NCBI GenBank assembly: GCA_025738555.1
Contig: JAOVFP010000008.1
Coordinates: forward strand, 4,154,001 to 4,218,000
Reading direction: 5' to 3'
Length of the DNA: 64,000 nt
From: Cyathus striatus
Lineage: Eukaryota; Basidiomycota; Agaricomycetes; Agaricales; Nidulariaceae
The notes below the pieces were generated by a model, which did not search any database, was not told the origin of the DNA, and saw only the letters and a program-made list of their open reading frames with translations. Shown one piece after another: positions 51,076-62,625 of this stretch (position 1 is the first letter of the stretch; each line of letters opens with the position of its first letter). Position numbers and translations under genes: made by a program.

Positions 51076-52531
51076 ATGGACCACCCGCTGATTGAGTCGG
51101 TTCCTCCCCAGCTCACCCTTGCCCTCGTCCAGCTCGCACCGTCTCTGTCTTCGCTCAAGCAGCTCGCCCAGCTTGCGTCGTGGACTGGCTCGTGGTACGA
51201 CAGCTTCCTGTGTCTCGCCGCCTGGTGGTTCGTCTGTCTCGGCCTCTATCCCCTTCTCCGCTACTTCCTCCCGCTCGTCCTTGCCCTTGCCCTTTTCTTC
51301 CTGTCGCCCTATTCCCCACACCAAAACCACCTCGTCACAGAGTCCACCCTCCTCTCCGCCGTCGCAGACCTCTCTGCCATCCACGTCCTGCTCCCATCCC
51401 GCCCCCAGCTCCCGCCAATCCCGCTCCCCATTCTCGTCCGCGCCTCCCTCATTCTCTACCCCCCCTATCTCCTCCTCACCTCCTTCGTCTCCATCCGCGT
51501 CCTCATCGCCCTCTCTGGCTCTCTTCTCCTCACCTGGCGCGCTCCCTGGGCCATCGTCATCCGCACCCTCCTCTGGCGCAGCGCCTCCTTCCGCTGGCTC
51601 CTCTACCGTTCAGCTGCTTTTGTAACCGGCCGTCCCCTCCCCCCACCCACCGTCTCCTTCCAGCCCACTGCTACCTCCGCAACCCCCGTCAACTCCCTTC
51701 GCTTCCTCTTCACCATCTATGAAAACCAGCGCTGGTGGATGGGCCTCGACTGGACCGCAGCCCTCCTTCCGAATGAACGCCCCTCCTGGTCCACTGCTTC
51801 CTATTACCCCGTCTCCCCTCCAAACGCCTTTTCACTTCCTGACAACACCACCCTCTACCTCCCCGACGGGAGCGGCCGCAGAATAAAGCGCACCGCTGTA
51901 TGGAGGTGGGAGGAGCCCGAATGGCGCGTTCTTGTTCGCAAAGAAGGCTCGACCCTCTCTCGCCTTGAGCGTCCCCTCCCCACTATTAAAGACGAAAATC
52001 CCAATGCAAGCCGTTTACTCAAGGCCGCTGGAAGACTCCGCGAAGCCTCTTCATCTGAAAAACCTCCCCTACCCCACTCCGAGCATCCCACCATCTCAGA
52101 AGAGCCCGAAAGCCTGACCGACGATGATCCTGCCACCGACATCGATGGATGGGTCTATGGCGACAATAAGTGGGAGGCCCAGTCTTCCCGAGGCGGCATG
52201 GGCAAGGTGTGTTTACCGCATCGTTCCTCTTTATCATCACTGCTCACATTTAACTGTCTAGTACACTCGCTACAGACGCTGGACACGCGTCGCCGTTGTC
52301 TCTGAAACCGTTCAAGTCGTCGTCGACGACGACGATGGCAATGGTCAACTTGGGATCATCCGTACTCCCTCTCAACATCCCTCCGATCCCTCTCCTCTGC
52401 GCATCTCAACCACCTCATCAGATGCTCCTGTTTCAGACATCCCTTCACCCGATGCCTCCTCTGACAGCCCGCTCAGACAGCGTCTCAAAATGGCACTTGC
52501 CAAAGCCCCTGGTCCCCCTCCCACCCCATAA
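51076..52531 (+). CDS. Peroxisomal membrane peroxin, PEX24/PEX30-32 family
   Basis: These proteins shape peroxisome number and size and sit at ER-peroxisome contacts. Exons 51076-52206 and 52262-52531 give 466 residues. The N-terminal half has several hydrophobic segments (LCLAAWWFVCLGLYPLLRYF, LVLALALFFLSP, YPPYLLLTSFVSIRVLIALS). The dysferlin-type motifs follow: RFLFTIYENQRWWMGLDWT, VWRWEEPEWRV, WVYGDNKW and, over the splice, GGMGK then YTRYRRWTRVA. The ATG at 51076 sits in a strong Kozak context (GCCGCCATGG). Two earlier in-frame ATGs at 51052 and 51055 overlap the GPI18 start. The C terminus is Ser/Pro-rich and probably disordered. Confidence 0.88.
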
Positions 52532-52629
52532 TCACATGCGCTTCCATCGAGATCCTTAACGGATGCTCTTCTCGACGTCTGCTGACACCACGCTCCGGAT
52601 CCAATTCGTATTCATGAATGCCATTCATA

Positions 52630-52661
52630 CTCTCTCTCTCTCTCTTTCACACACACACACC
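52630..52661. repeat. CT/CA dinucleotide microsatellite
   Basis: A run of about eight CT units followed by about seven CA units in the 3' region of the peroxin gene. Confidence 0.85.
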
Positions 52662-52780
52662 TCCGTCTCCGCAGTACTTCTTGACCTGTTCGCTATAATT
52701 AAAACTGTATCTACACATAAATTATACTACATCTAGTATATTGCATCCTAAGGCCGCAAGCAAATTGTTTAACAGCAAAA

Positions 52781-54492
52781 TCATACCCGTCGGTCTCCCG
52801 TCAGAGGCGATTCGTTCACACATGTCATAGAAAGGTCCAGGAACGAGGCTGAGGGAGATGGGCTCACTGATGCGGGGAAACATGCGGGTGACAGCCGCTC
52901 AACAACCATTCCCGAATGTAGTCCCCTCCCAGCTTCGTTCCTCAGCTTGTTTTCCATGAATACATTCTCCCGCTCTGGCATGTCCACCACTAATGTCGGC
53001 TTCACTAATGTGCTAAACGGGGAGCCTTTTCCTTTTCCAGAAGCGCAACTGTCGCTTTCCAGTGTAAGATGACTATCGATCGAATCCCGTTTTTCGAACA
53101 CCTCACGAGACACGTACACAGGCAAACTCGGATTGTTATGGACAACGCCTGCCGCTGAGGATTCGCCCTGGCTCTTAAACAAGACCAAGTTTCCAAAACT
53201 GCTCGACACATTTGCGATACGGTTCTTCATTGTATAGCCCATATGTTTTCTGATGGCGTTAATGCCCAGTTGGTAGTGTTTCACCGCCTCTTCAGCAAAG
53301 CCAAAGAACATGAAAAATAAAAGCGCAGATCCCACCACCAGCCATCGTGTCATTTCGAAGGATACCCTGCCAGCCTCATCGGATCGCCAGAGCAGAGCCG
53401 GTATTTCACGCACTGCAGAGAAGTCTATAAACGAGAAGCTATTAATTATGAAAATGTTACCTCCCAACGAAAATGGCCTACCGAAGTGGGTGTCTTCCCA
53501 GGAAATCCATGGCTGTATTTCCCCTTTTCTAGCCTGAAGACAGATAGTTGTAATGCCTAGTGGCACACAGAACAGGATTTCCGATCCTGCCAATGCCATT
53601 AACTTAAAATATCGCCTTGCGTTTAAGCCGGAATTGGTGGAAATGATGTCCTTGAATATAGATCTACTTCGTTGGAATTCCAGTATAGAAAGCACTATTA
53701 TGGGTTATGATTAACTTCGACGAAGTGGACATAGCCATCATACCAGAGTATGTCCCAGATACTAGTCCGATGACGACAGGGGTTGCCCACACTATAGCAT
53801 AAGCGGGAGGCGTATTGTATGTCGTAGGAAAACAACCGACGTCTTCGACTATGTCGAACCGATGCCCTTGTACGATATAATCTGTAGTAGATTAGTATAG
53901 TGCATTGGCAACCTTTGCGTAGCAAGGCTTACGCAGTGCCATTTCAAGGACAGGAATGCCTATCCCAATAGTAAGGTCAACGAAAACAGCACGTCGTTTC
54001 TGAATGCAAATTTGAACGATCATTCATAGAAATAGATACTAACTCCCGACTCACCTCAGCTGCTGTCTTTCTAATAGTAGACCGAACACTTGCGATATGA
54101 TACAGTCGTCGATTAATGCATAGGGATGCTGCCGGGATTGCAACCGAGATACCAATGATAATCTTCGATGCTGTAAGGTAGTTTGATAAAAACTGATATC
54201 TCTACGTTATTAGGCATAACGTACTGATATCACACCAAACTGGTGAGTGATTAAATGTGTTTCCATCCCAAATGATAGAATTAATAAATAGTACGAGACA
54301 TGCTATGGCAGTCCAGGCCATATACAAACATGTGCCCGTATTCCATGCTACAATAAAACGACGTTTAGTCAAACACTGTATGTATGGCTTTCAGACTGAA
54401 GACGTACCTTGCAAGTGCCATGGAAAAGGAATACAAACCAAGATAAAGGCAATGAACGAAAATGCTGAAAAGACGTGATTGCTGGCTGCCAT
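52781..54492 (-). CDS. STE3: STE3-type pheromone receptor (class D GPCR)
   Basis: A seven-helix receptor for lipopeptide pheromone. Start MAASNHVFSAFSFIAFILVC at 54492; exons 54492-54408, 54347-54225, then about 54170-54054, two more, and 53694-52781. Family marks include IPFPWHLQAWNTGTCLYMAW, FNHSPVWCDI, SVAIPAASLCINRRLYHIAS, YIVQGHRFDIVEDVGCFPTT, YSVLSILEFQRSRSIFKD and RRYFKLMALAGSEILFCVPL. The cytoplasmic tail after VGSALLFFMFFGFAEEA is about 170 residues, Ser-rich. No homeodomain gene and no CaaX pheromone precursor could be seen next to it, so it may be one of the receptor-like genes outside the mating-type locus. Confidence 0.92.
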
Positions 54493-55007
54493 TGGCGGAT
54501 TAAAAGAGACGTGGTCAAATACATAGCACTAGCTCGACTCCTGTTATAAATTCCTGTCTTTGTTACATGTCCTTGTACTCGTCGCCCGATGCTATAATGG
54601 GAGGTTTCTTTGCTACGCCTCAAGTAGGAAATCAGGGATTCATTCCCAACTTCGATTTCCATCTTCTTTGGTTCATAAGCTCGATTTGGAACAATGCAGC
54701 TAGGTTGCCATCGAGGAAATAGGGCGATGTAAGTTCATCACCAAGCATATTATTGGTGAAGAAATTGCTTTACGTAAATACTTACATACAACTTACAAAG
54801 AACAAGGTGCAACCAAGTGCAATGAAACTGTGAAATGAAACCGCACAAGGCATTGAGGAGGTATTTGTACCGGAATCGGAAACTCCAATATTTACATCGA
54901 AGGATAAAGGCAAACAAGAGGTTATCAGTTTTATTCAGACTCACTGTCTTAAGCTGTACTTAGTACCTAGTTACCATCCAATTTGTATCCTATGAACTTC
55001 AAGTGTT
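54493..55007. other. Intergenic region, STE3 / asparaginase
   Basis: About 515 A/T-rich bases that must hold the STE3 promoter and the 3' end of the peptidase gene, both minus strand. I looked for short frames ending Cys-aliphatic-aliphatic-X, as in pheromone precursors, and saw none. Confidence 0.4.
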
Positions 55008-56396
55008 CTATTCCAGGGTTTCATCTGAAAATATAGCTGTCTTGGGCTGACCGTCTTCTCGTATAAGCCCGCGATACATCCCCGAACAGTTCAATGGAGT
55101 TGCAACTAATCCAGTACCAATACTTAAGCAAATTCACTGTGGATATTTAAGCTTAATACGAACCATGACCACGGGAGTCGAGTGCAATGACTCCGCCTAA
55201 GCCGCCATCATGATATAGATCCTTTACAGCGTGACTTGCAGCCGTTTGCAATGGCTCGTGGCAATATCTTACTCGATGTGCAATCGTTGCTGCGGTTGCC
55301 TGCCTAATAAAGTACTGTATATTTAAGTTTAGGAATGGTTCGTCGAAAGGGTTGCAAAATATAAAACTTACATCACCGTCGCCTGTTCCAGAAACACCGA
55401 CGGCGTGTGTGCGACGACAACGAATTTTATCCCAAGTTTTACGGAACCAGCCGCTGGAGGACCACTGCTCAGCCCAAAAACCACCACCCATGAGCGGTGT
55501 GTCACCAATACGACCAACAAGTTTATTGGTTCGACCACCGGTAGAGGTGAGAGCTGCTATACAACCTCTAATGTCCAGGGCTACTGCACCTACCGTTCCA
55601 GTTGGGAGCTGGTCTAGCGGAACGGTAGAACCATTCGAAGGGTAAGGCAGAGGCTCTTCGGGAAGGCCGAGACCACGCCGATGCTCTCTCCACCTGTGCT
55701 CAGTATAGAAGTAGGATGGATCAACCAAAGTTTCACCGAGAGATTCACCAATTTGCTCTGCAGTGGCACCTGAAAGAAATGTATGGGGCGCAAGAGAGGG
55801 AGAAAGGTAGAGGGCACGAGCTAGATGAGATGGGTTGCGTGCACGAGTAAGAAGTGTGATACCGAGGCCACGACGAGAAGAAGGTATATCTGGATGAGAG
55901 GCTGGCGGCTTGGATAGCATAAGAGAAACTTCGAGCTCATTCTTAAGAGTGGAATGAGGACGCGAAAGGACTAGTAAGTAATAGAACTACACTGACTTTA
56001 CCATCGGTATTGAATACAGCGCCCTTGGCGGCATTAAAGAGCGGATCATCTTTATGTAAACTAAGTGAGCGCGAGAAGTGTCAGATAAACGGTAGCAGAA
56101 GTCAGTAACCTTCCAAAACGGACACAGCGGCAACGACGGCATCCATGGCTTCCCCTGCAGAATGGAGAACCCGATAGCCCTAAAACATGGTGTAAAATGC
56201 AGGAATAGAGAAGGCATTATGTGGAACCAACTGCCTGAAGAGCATTGGAGAGAGCAGCCTTATAAGCAGCTTCCTGCTCTGGGGTGGAGTGTTCTTTCTC
56301 CATAGTACCTGCACCACCATGTATAACTAGAACATATTTATGTGAACGGCCCGAGGAGACAGGAGAGAGAAGGGGTTGCTTTTCTGACGAGGACAT
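55008..56396 (-). CDS. Isoaspartyl peptidase / L-asparaginase (Ntn hydrolase)
   Basis: An N-terminal-nucleophile hydrolase that cleaves itself before a Thr and then hydrolyses beta-aspartyl peptides or asparagine. The front has YVLVIHGGAGTM and DDPLFNAAKGAVFN; the self-cleavage site is LPTGTVGAVALD with the nucleophile Thr codon at about 55594-55596, followed by AALTSTGGRTNKLVGRIGDT and VSGTGDGD. A final intron of 57 bases joins DSRGH to VATPLNCSGMYRGLIREDGQ, a typical end, with the stop at 55008. A start at 56396 (MSSSEKQPLL) is preferred; another ATG lies at 56426. About 80 residues between GIRIDT-type core elements (proline-rich, PEEPLPYPSNGS) form a linker that is longer than in bacterial enzymes and normal for fungi. 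Confidence 0.9.
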
Positions 56397-56500
56397 ATGT
56401 GGTGCTGTGCAAAGAATTTCAATCATTGTCAACGACGCAGCAGCACATTGTGGTGTCACGTGGTAGTCTATATAATCGTGGTGTCGCTTAAATCTGGCAG

Positions 56501-56599
56501 GTCACTTTGCCGGAGTGGTTAACGGGATCGCCTGCTACCAAGTGTGGCCTTGAAAGCGGTTGGGCTTTGCCCGCGAGTGTTCGAATCGCTCAGGTGACG
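56501..56599 (+). tRNA. tRNA-Ser (anticodon GCU) with 17-base intron
   Basis: Acceptor stem GTCACTT pairs with AGGTGAC; the A-box region is CCGGAGTGGTTAACGG and the B box is GTTCGAATC. The anticodon loop CTGCTA is interrupted after position 37 by an intron at 56538-56554. Removing it restores loop CTGCTAA with anticodon GCT, an ATCGC/GCGGT stem and a long variable arm, as expected for serine. Mature length is 82. A T-run just downstream (near 56603) can end Pol III transcription. Confidence 0.9.
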
Positions 56600-56719
56600 T
56601 TATTTTTGGTGGCTTTTTCTCAATTTGTTTTCGAGTCGCGTCGCGTAACCAACCTAACCAGTACTACCTACCAGCTACTTGCGTTTACATAAATTCACCT
56701 CCGTTTCTCTGCATTCGCC

Positions 56720-58176
56720 ATGAGCAATAACAAGTATGCGGATCTACCAGACATAGTATGTAATGCATTTGTTCTCCCCGCAACATTCCTACTTATTCTC
56801 TCCGAAGGACACCGCACCAGACGTTTATGAGACTGAAGACGTCTTCGCTGCTTCACACCCTTCTGTAAGCCTCGTTATGTTCTTCTAGCAACTTCCCTTT
56901 CATTTTCTTATCTTCAACCAAGCCAGATTCAAGTGATGATGAAGCAGCTGCCCCCGCTCGTTCTACTCTCAGAGGCCGCAACGCCGACATCCCTTCCAAA
57001 GACGAGCTCGACTTCACCAGTCATATAGATCCAGATGAGGCCACTCGCAGATTCAGAAAGGCTGAGAAGCGACGCGGTATGGTGACAACCTTCACTGCAT
57101 TATCTCCCCTTAATCTCAACTGCCTGCTTCGGACTTCCTAGAACGATCTCATTATGCCTATCCCCCCTCCCCAACTTTTTCTTCTTCCCCCGGTCAATCA
57201 TCTACACCTCGTCCTGTTCCGCTTTCTCATCGCCTCAGAGCTCTTCAAGCCGAACTCTCAGCATTAGAGCATGAATTATCTGACCCGTCCAACCCTCTCA
57301 TACAAAAGGAACGCGAAGAGCAAAATGTCGACCCAGGGGAGCTCATCAGAGGTCTGGTTGATGTCAGGGGACGTCTGGAAAAAATTAGAAAAGACAAGGA
57401 AGGGCGAGGGAGATTGGTTGGTGTTGTCCTAGCTGATACGCCCCCTGTCGAACACAAGCCAGCTCTCGCACTTCAAGAGTCAAATGATAAAAAAACTGAC
57501 GAGAAATCATCCAAGAGTGAAGTACGCACTATTGTAGATATGGATAAACGCGTTGGAGAGCTTGAGAAACTTGTTGGCGCTGCAACTACGACATTAGACG
57601 AGGTATGTGTTCTGTTTCTTATCCTTATTCGTTATGCCACATATATTATCACCGTAGACGTCGCCTCTTCCTCCGCCACTACTTCCAACCATCACCCGAC
57701 TAAACAACCAACTCACCCTTCTTACGCAACCTCGCCACATCGACTCCATTTCCCGTCGCTTGAAACTTTTGCTCTCCGATCTCGAGCGCGCATCTGCATC
57801 GCAGCATCACAACCATCGTCGTCATCCCTCTCAGTCTGGAAGCAATGCTCCCCCGTCTCATATTCAAGAGCAACTACTGCCTTTACTTTCCAGACTTGCA
57901 CCGTCTTTATCACATATCCCCCACATTCTCACCCGCTTGCGTACGTTGTCGATGCTACACACTTCCGCCAGTGAATTCCAAGGTACGCTGGAGGATCTTG
58001 AGCAAGAGCAACAGAAAATGCGTGATGCTCTTCAACAATTGCAAGGTGCAGTTGACGCCGTTGAGAAGAGCTTAGATGACAATCGAAGCGTCGTGAAGAG
58101 CAATGTCGCAGGCCTGGATCAGCGAGTAAGCCAGATGCTTAGCCGCTTGGAAGATCTTGGTCGCACCCAGTATTGA
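56720..58176 (+). CDS. DCTN2: Dynamitin, dynactin p50 subunit
   Basis: Dynamitin links the dynactin shoulder to its Arp1 filament and so supports dynein transport. Start MSNNKYADLPDI, spliced to DTAPDVYETEDVFA, is the diagnostic family N terminus. After DEATRRFRKAEKRR the rest is coiled coil: LSHRLRALQAELSALEHELS, DMDKRVGELEKLVGA, ISRRLKLLLSDLERA and a final segment LEQEQQKMRDALQQLQGAVD. At least four introns (after PDI, after HPS, after KRR, and near 57604-57656). Length, about 400 residues, is normal. It is convergent with the HbrB gene, 264 bases apart. Confidence 0.92.
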
Positions 58177-58440
58177 TTCTATCCACGCCCATGAACGATC
58201 TGCTACCATTCATGTTTTTGTTTTGTGATACCCGTCATTCATCATGCTTGATCATTTATATTTAATGAATCTGGTTTCATTTTATGAACACTACGTGTGC
58301 CTTCTATTAACGGATTTCCCTGTTACGTATAAAGGGTAATATAACAATATATGATATCGATGCTAACTCTATAACAAGGTACAAGTACATGAACAAAAAA
58401 CTCCATCTTAGTCTACAAATATATAACGCATCCAAGTTTA

Positions 58441-60611
58441 TTATGTCATTCTCCACCGAGATTCTTGACCTTGAGGAGGAGACGCCATACCAACCATTCG
58501 TTCAACTTCCTCCTGAGATTTGGGAAGGAAGTGATTTAACGGAGTCAAGTAAGTCAAATACATTGTAAAAGTCATACCTGAGCTTGATCCCATGTAAGTG
58601 GTTCGTCTTCCTCCTCATCATCCACAACTTTAGGCTCGTGCCCTTCACCTAAACCCCAACCTCCAACACTAGCTCTCGCAGTGGATGTTGCTGGATCAGG
58701 ACTCCTGAATGGCGGGGGTAATCATTAACGGTCACACTAAATCGCTGAGCACAGCACAGACCTGAGAGCTTCTAGAAATTCCCGTTCTTTTTCCCTCTCA
58801 ATTTCAGCCATATAGCTACTTAATCCCAATCTAGGCGTCTCATTACCAGGAGTGTCATCGTCATCACCTGCCATATATCCAAGTCCTACCAACTCTGGAG
58901 GCATTTTTCCCTTTTGCTTATGAGCAATTCTTCCTCGCCTGTCTCTAGGAACGCCTTCAGAGAGAAAGCTCGGTGTGCGGGTTTGCAATAGAGGACTGTT
59001 ACGATACGGCAATCCTCGTGTGTCATATTGGGGACGAGGATTACGAACCACCCTTAATAGGTCGGTTATAGCTGCTTCACCAGGCGTTGCCTGCGGTATC
59101 GGAGTGGTCAGTGAGAATGTAGCTGGGCGTTGTTTGCTCTGAGAAGACAAAACCAGTAACCTATCAAAAAAGCAATATAAGATAGTTAACAAAGAGTAAA
59201 CTTTTTAGATGTCTCCCCTACATTTGCTGCAACCGAGGCTGCTGGTGCGATGTCGTATCTTGATAATAGTTCTCTTGCCTATTGGGTACGGAAAGGCGTG
59301 TGTATAACCGCTGGAATAATGGTAGGATTATGCGGTCACGGAACGAACGGAGCGCTACCGATCGAACGTCGATGTGATTAGTAGATGCCTGAAAGCCACC
59401 ATTTAATGCCGATGAAATAGATGATTTGGAATTATTTTGTCTATTGGGAGATGTGGCTCGGTGAGATTTGGGAGTACGATATAGAGAAGATAGTAAGGGA
59501 TCAGTTTGTAAAGGTAACAGCACCTGAAATGACAGAAGTCAGTACGATGATCATCGAGGAACTATACACATACGTACTCCTTCGAGATAAGTCAGGACTT
59601 GGTCCCAAAAGAAGCCCCATATTTCTACCACACGCCCTACGAGCTTTTCGTCGTCCAAGCCCCTCAACTTTGCATTTAATGTGACCATCCCCTTCCCTAT
59701 CAATTCGGATGTGTCACTTTCAAGCGTGGCTAATGCCTTAGACGGCGAAGCGGAGACGACTGCTTGGATATGTCGTTTCACCAGAACATTAAGATCCTCT
59801 CTAGATAATGTAACGCTCTTCAGTAAGAGGAAGATAAAAGTGGTCAGTACAACCTACATTGGTATACGAAGTGGTTCGCCATTAAATAAGGGCAAAACGT
59901 GAACATGAAGGGCTCCCCAAGGATCAGCATTTGCAGTAGATGAGATGCTGGTTTGAGACATGCCTCCAGAGGCGGGTAGAGCTAGAGAAGTCACGGATGG
60001 CGCAGTGGAAAGCTGGGGAGCAAGAGAGGAAGGAAGATGGGATAGGTTGCCTAAGCGATGCATTTCGCGGGATACAAGTTTAGAATCGTATGTGCGACCA
60101 TAAGAAGCCTGGAGAGCGGACGGTCAAGGGAAGGAAGGGTAGTGCTGTCTGAACAACTAACCTTTGATGGGGAGGTGTGCGATTTAGTCATAGTGGGTGT
60201 GCTCGCAGAAGATGACATAGTTGGGGTCGGGGAGAGAGAGGCAGTAACGGAAGAGCTGGAGTCTGCTTTGGAATGGCTGTGCGGATGCAACAACTGACTG
60301 GGATGGAGAGCGCTCTTTAGGTTAGCGCTGGTATCTTTGCCAGTACCTGAAAGGGAAGAGGATAGTTTGTCGGCGAAGAAGCCCAGGCGCTTGGATGAGC
60401 TGACGACATCCTGAGAAGCAGAGGAGGGAGAGTTTCGAGTAGATTCCTCTGCAAGAAACTTGGTCGTGGCGGGAGTCTGCCGAGGCGTCGAATCACTCGA
60501 CGTACGCCTGCGTGGTTCGGGGCTATCGTCCGAGGAGGATCTGGCGTGGAAGTGCTGCTTTGCTTCTGGACGATGTTGATCATGAGATCTGCGTGGCGTA
60601 TGTGACCACAT
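58441..60611 (-). CDS. HbrB-like protein, TORC2-associated (Bit61/PROTOR type)
   Basis: HbrB-domain proteins (yeast Bit61/Bit2, animal PROTOR) bind TOR complex 2, which controls actin and cell-wall growth. Start MWSHTPRRSHDQHR at 60611, followed by about 170 Ser-rich, disordered residues. The HbrB domain is spread over exons: DPWGALHVHVLPLFNGEPLR, EDLNVLVKRHIQAV, LIGKGMVTLNAKL, RVVEIWGFFWDQVLTYLEGV, LLPLQTDPLLSSLYRT and VRSVALRSFRDRIILPLFQR. The C-terminal third is disordered, with LGLSSYMAEIEREKEREFLE and an acidic DDEEEDEPLTWDQAQ, ending at 58441. It is divergent from QRI7 with 115 bases between start codons. Confidence 0.88.
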
Positions 60612-60726
60612 TGCAGCAGAGACGGACGTCGGTGAAGAACGAGAGAGAAAAGCACGCGTTGTACACTGTTGTACATGTCTATAGACTATAGTAGCCGACG
60701 GCCATATTATAATTCATTTCACTCTC

Positions 60727-62177
60727 ATGAATTCTCTCTCCCGCTCTCTCAGAGTCAAACACAGATATATACCTCTTCCCATCATACATCGTTCGTTCAC
60801 CGTTCTCGCAGTAGAAACCTCTGCAGACGATACGTGCGCCGCTGTCGTCACTTCCTCGCGCCACATCCTTTCCAACGTCGTCACAAAGCAGCATGATTTG
60901 TTCGTGAACTTTGCACACATCCCTTCCATTCTAACCTGCATTCCAGACACGAGAAATACGGCGGAATAGAGCCTCTAACTGCTATCCATGCTCACCAACG
61001 TAACTTGGTACGCCTCTTCTTCTCTGCCTCAGTCTCGCAGGCTTATTTAGCCCTAGCCTTACACAGTACAAGAAGCACTGGACGCTGCAAAGGTCGACAT
61101 TGTCACCGGAATAGATGGCATTGCTGTCACCCAGGGTCCCGGTAAGTTTCAGTTATGCCTTTTGCATTTGCATGCTGAGGCTCGTATTGTTAGGAATGCC
61201 CGGATGCTTAAACGTTGGAATGAATGCTGCGAAAACATTGGCGGCTGCACTTAATAAACCTTTTATTGGTGTACATCATATGGTACGTCTATCCATGCCT
61301 AGCTTTTTATACCTTCCTGTAATCGTCGTCCACCCAGCAAGGTCATGCCTTAACAGCTCTTCTTACGTCGTCCGATCCTCCTAATTTTCCATTCCTGACG
61401 CTTTTGGTTTCGGGAGGACACACCCTTATTCTGCTAGCTCAATCCGATTCTTCATTCAAAATCCTTTCCACAACTGCAGATGAAAGTATCGGTCGCACAT
61501 TTGACAAAGTTTCGCGTCTCCTTGCGCTTAAATGGACTGCACTCGGACCTGGCGATGCATTGGAGAAGTTTTGTGCTGAAGAACCAGACATTGTACATCC
61601 TTCTATAGTCTCCCCACGGCTACCTACAGCAGGAAAAGCTGAATTTTCGTTCGCTAGTGTACATTCATGGGTGGAGCGGTTTGTACATGAACATGGAGGA
61701 ATAGAGAAGATCGATATCCCCACAAAGCGAGCTTTGGCTCGTGGTTTTCAGGCTCATGCCATAGCCCATTTGGAGGACAAAATAAAGCTTGCGATTAAGT
61801 GGTGTCGTCTAAAAAATATACCTGTAACGGCGTTGGTTGTGAGCGGAGGCGTGGCAAGCAACAGCTTTCTTAGACAAAGGCGAGTACTGCTACTTACGAA
61901 GAATGTTCATATTGGCTGACTCGTCACTCAATCGAATCTAGGTTGGAGTACTGTCTTTCTTCGATTCAAGAGGATGATACTATCCGTCTAATTTTTCCTC
62001 CCCCTCATCTTTGTACTGGTGAGATAGCTACATTTCAGTTCTTATTATGTACAGCTGATTTAGCAAATAGACAACGCAGTCATGATTGGATGGGCATCTT
62101 TACCTCGATTCTTGTCTGGCAATACTGATAAATACGATATAGATGCTCGGCCCAAATGGAGCATAGAAGAGATTTAA
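60727..62177 (+). CDS. QRI7: Mitochondrial tRNA threonylcarbamoyltransferase Qri7
   Basis: Qri7 makes the t6A modification at position 37 of mitochondrial tRNAs. The N terminus MNSLSRSLRVKHRYIPLPII is a likely presequence, followed at once by the fold start FTVLAVETSADDTCAAVV. Joined exons then give KQHDLHEKYGGIEPLTAIHA, DGIAVTQGPG, the metal site VHHMQGHALTALL, LVSGGHTLILLAQ, DESIGRTFDKVSRLL, ALVVSGGVASNSFLRQR and CTDNAVMIGWASL, ending in PKWSIEEI. The splice after IHAHQRN (about 61010-61070) is unclear because no donor gives the expected frame without losing two residues. Catalytic and metal-binding residues are present. Confidence 0.9.
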
Positions 62178-62625
62178 TTTATAAATGCTGAAATTGTCAC
62201 GCACTTCAATTTATTCGCCTGCGAGTATTTGGCGATGTATTATATTAAGACAGATAGTGATTTACGCGGTTGGGTGCTATAGAGAGTTTATGCTTAATGA
62301 GTTAAGTACTAAGTATGATCTGCCTGTAGGCTCTGAATTTAGTACATCTGGCGTAGTACTTCATACCTTTTTTTTTTGCGCCGAATCCTTCAATTCTCAA
62401 GACAATTTCTAAACAATTTCAACAGTCTCGAGAAAGATATAACTTAGAAAGCGAAGAGTATAGCGTGTCATTTTTACGCGAAATGTCACGGCACGTGGAA
62501 ATTGACGCGATCAGTAGCTTTACCAATTTCTCCTCATTGTCACTAAACTGTCACTTCGCATTTTGTTCCAACGCTAATAGTTGGTCCCATCATCAGTATA
62601 ACGCCAAACGTCAAAGTTAATTTTT
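62178..62625. promoter_or_regulatory. Intergenic region with ACGCG motifs before RDH54
   Basis: Between two plus-strand genes. Two ACGCGA elements, at 62476-62481 and 62505-62510, lie about 115-150 bases before the RDH54 start and resemble MluI cell-cycle boxes bound by MBF at G1/S. A CACGTG E-box-like site lies between them (about 62492). Function is inferred only. Confidence 0.4.

Noticed and set aside
52781..55007. A mating-type locus with pheromone precursor genes
   Set aside because: No CaaX mini-gene or homeodomain gene is visible near the STE3 receptor.
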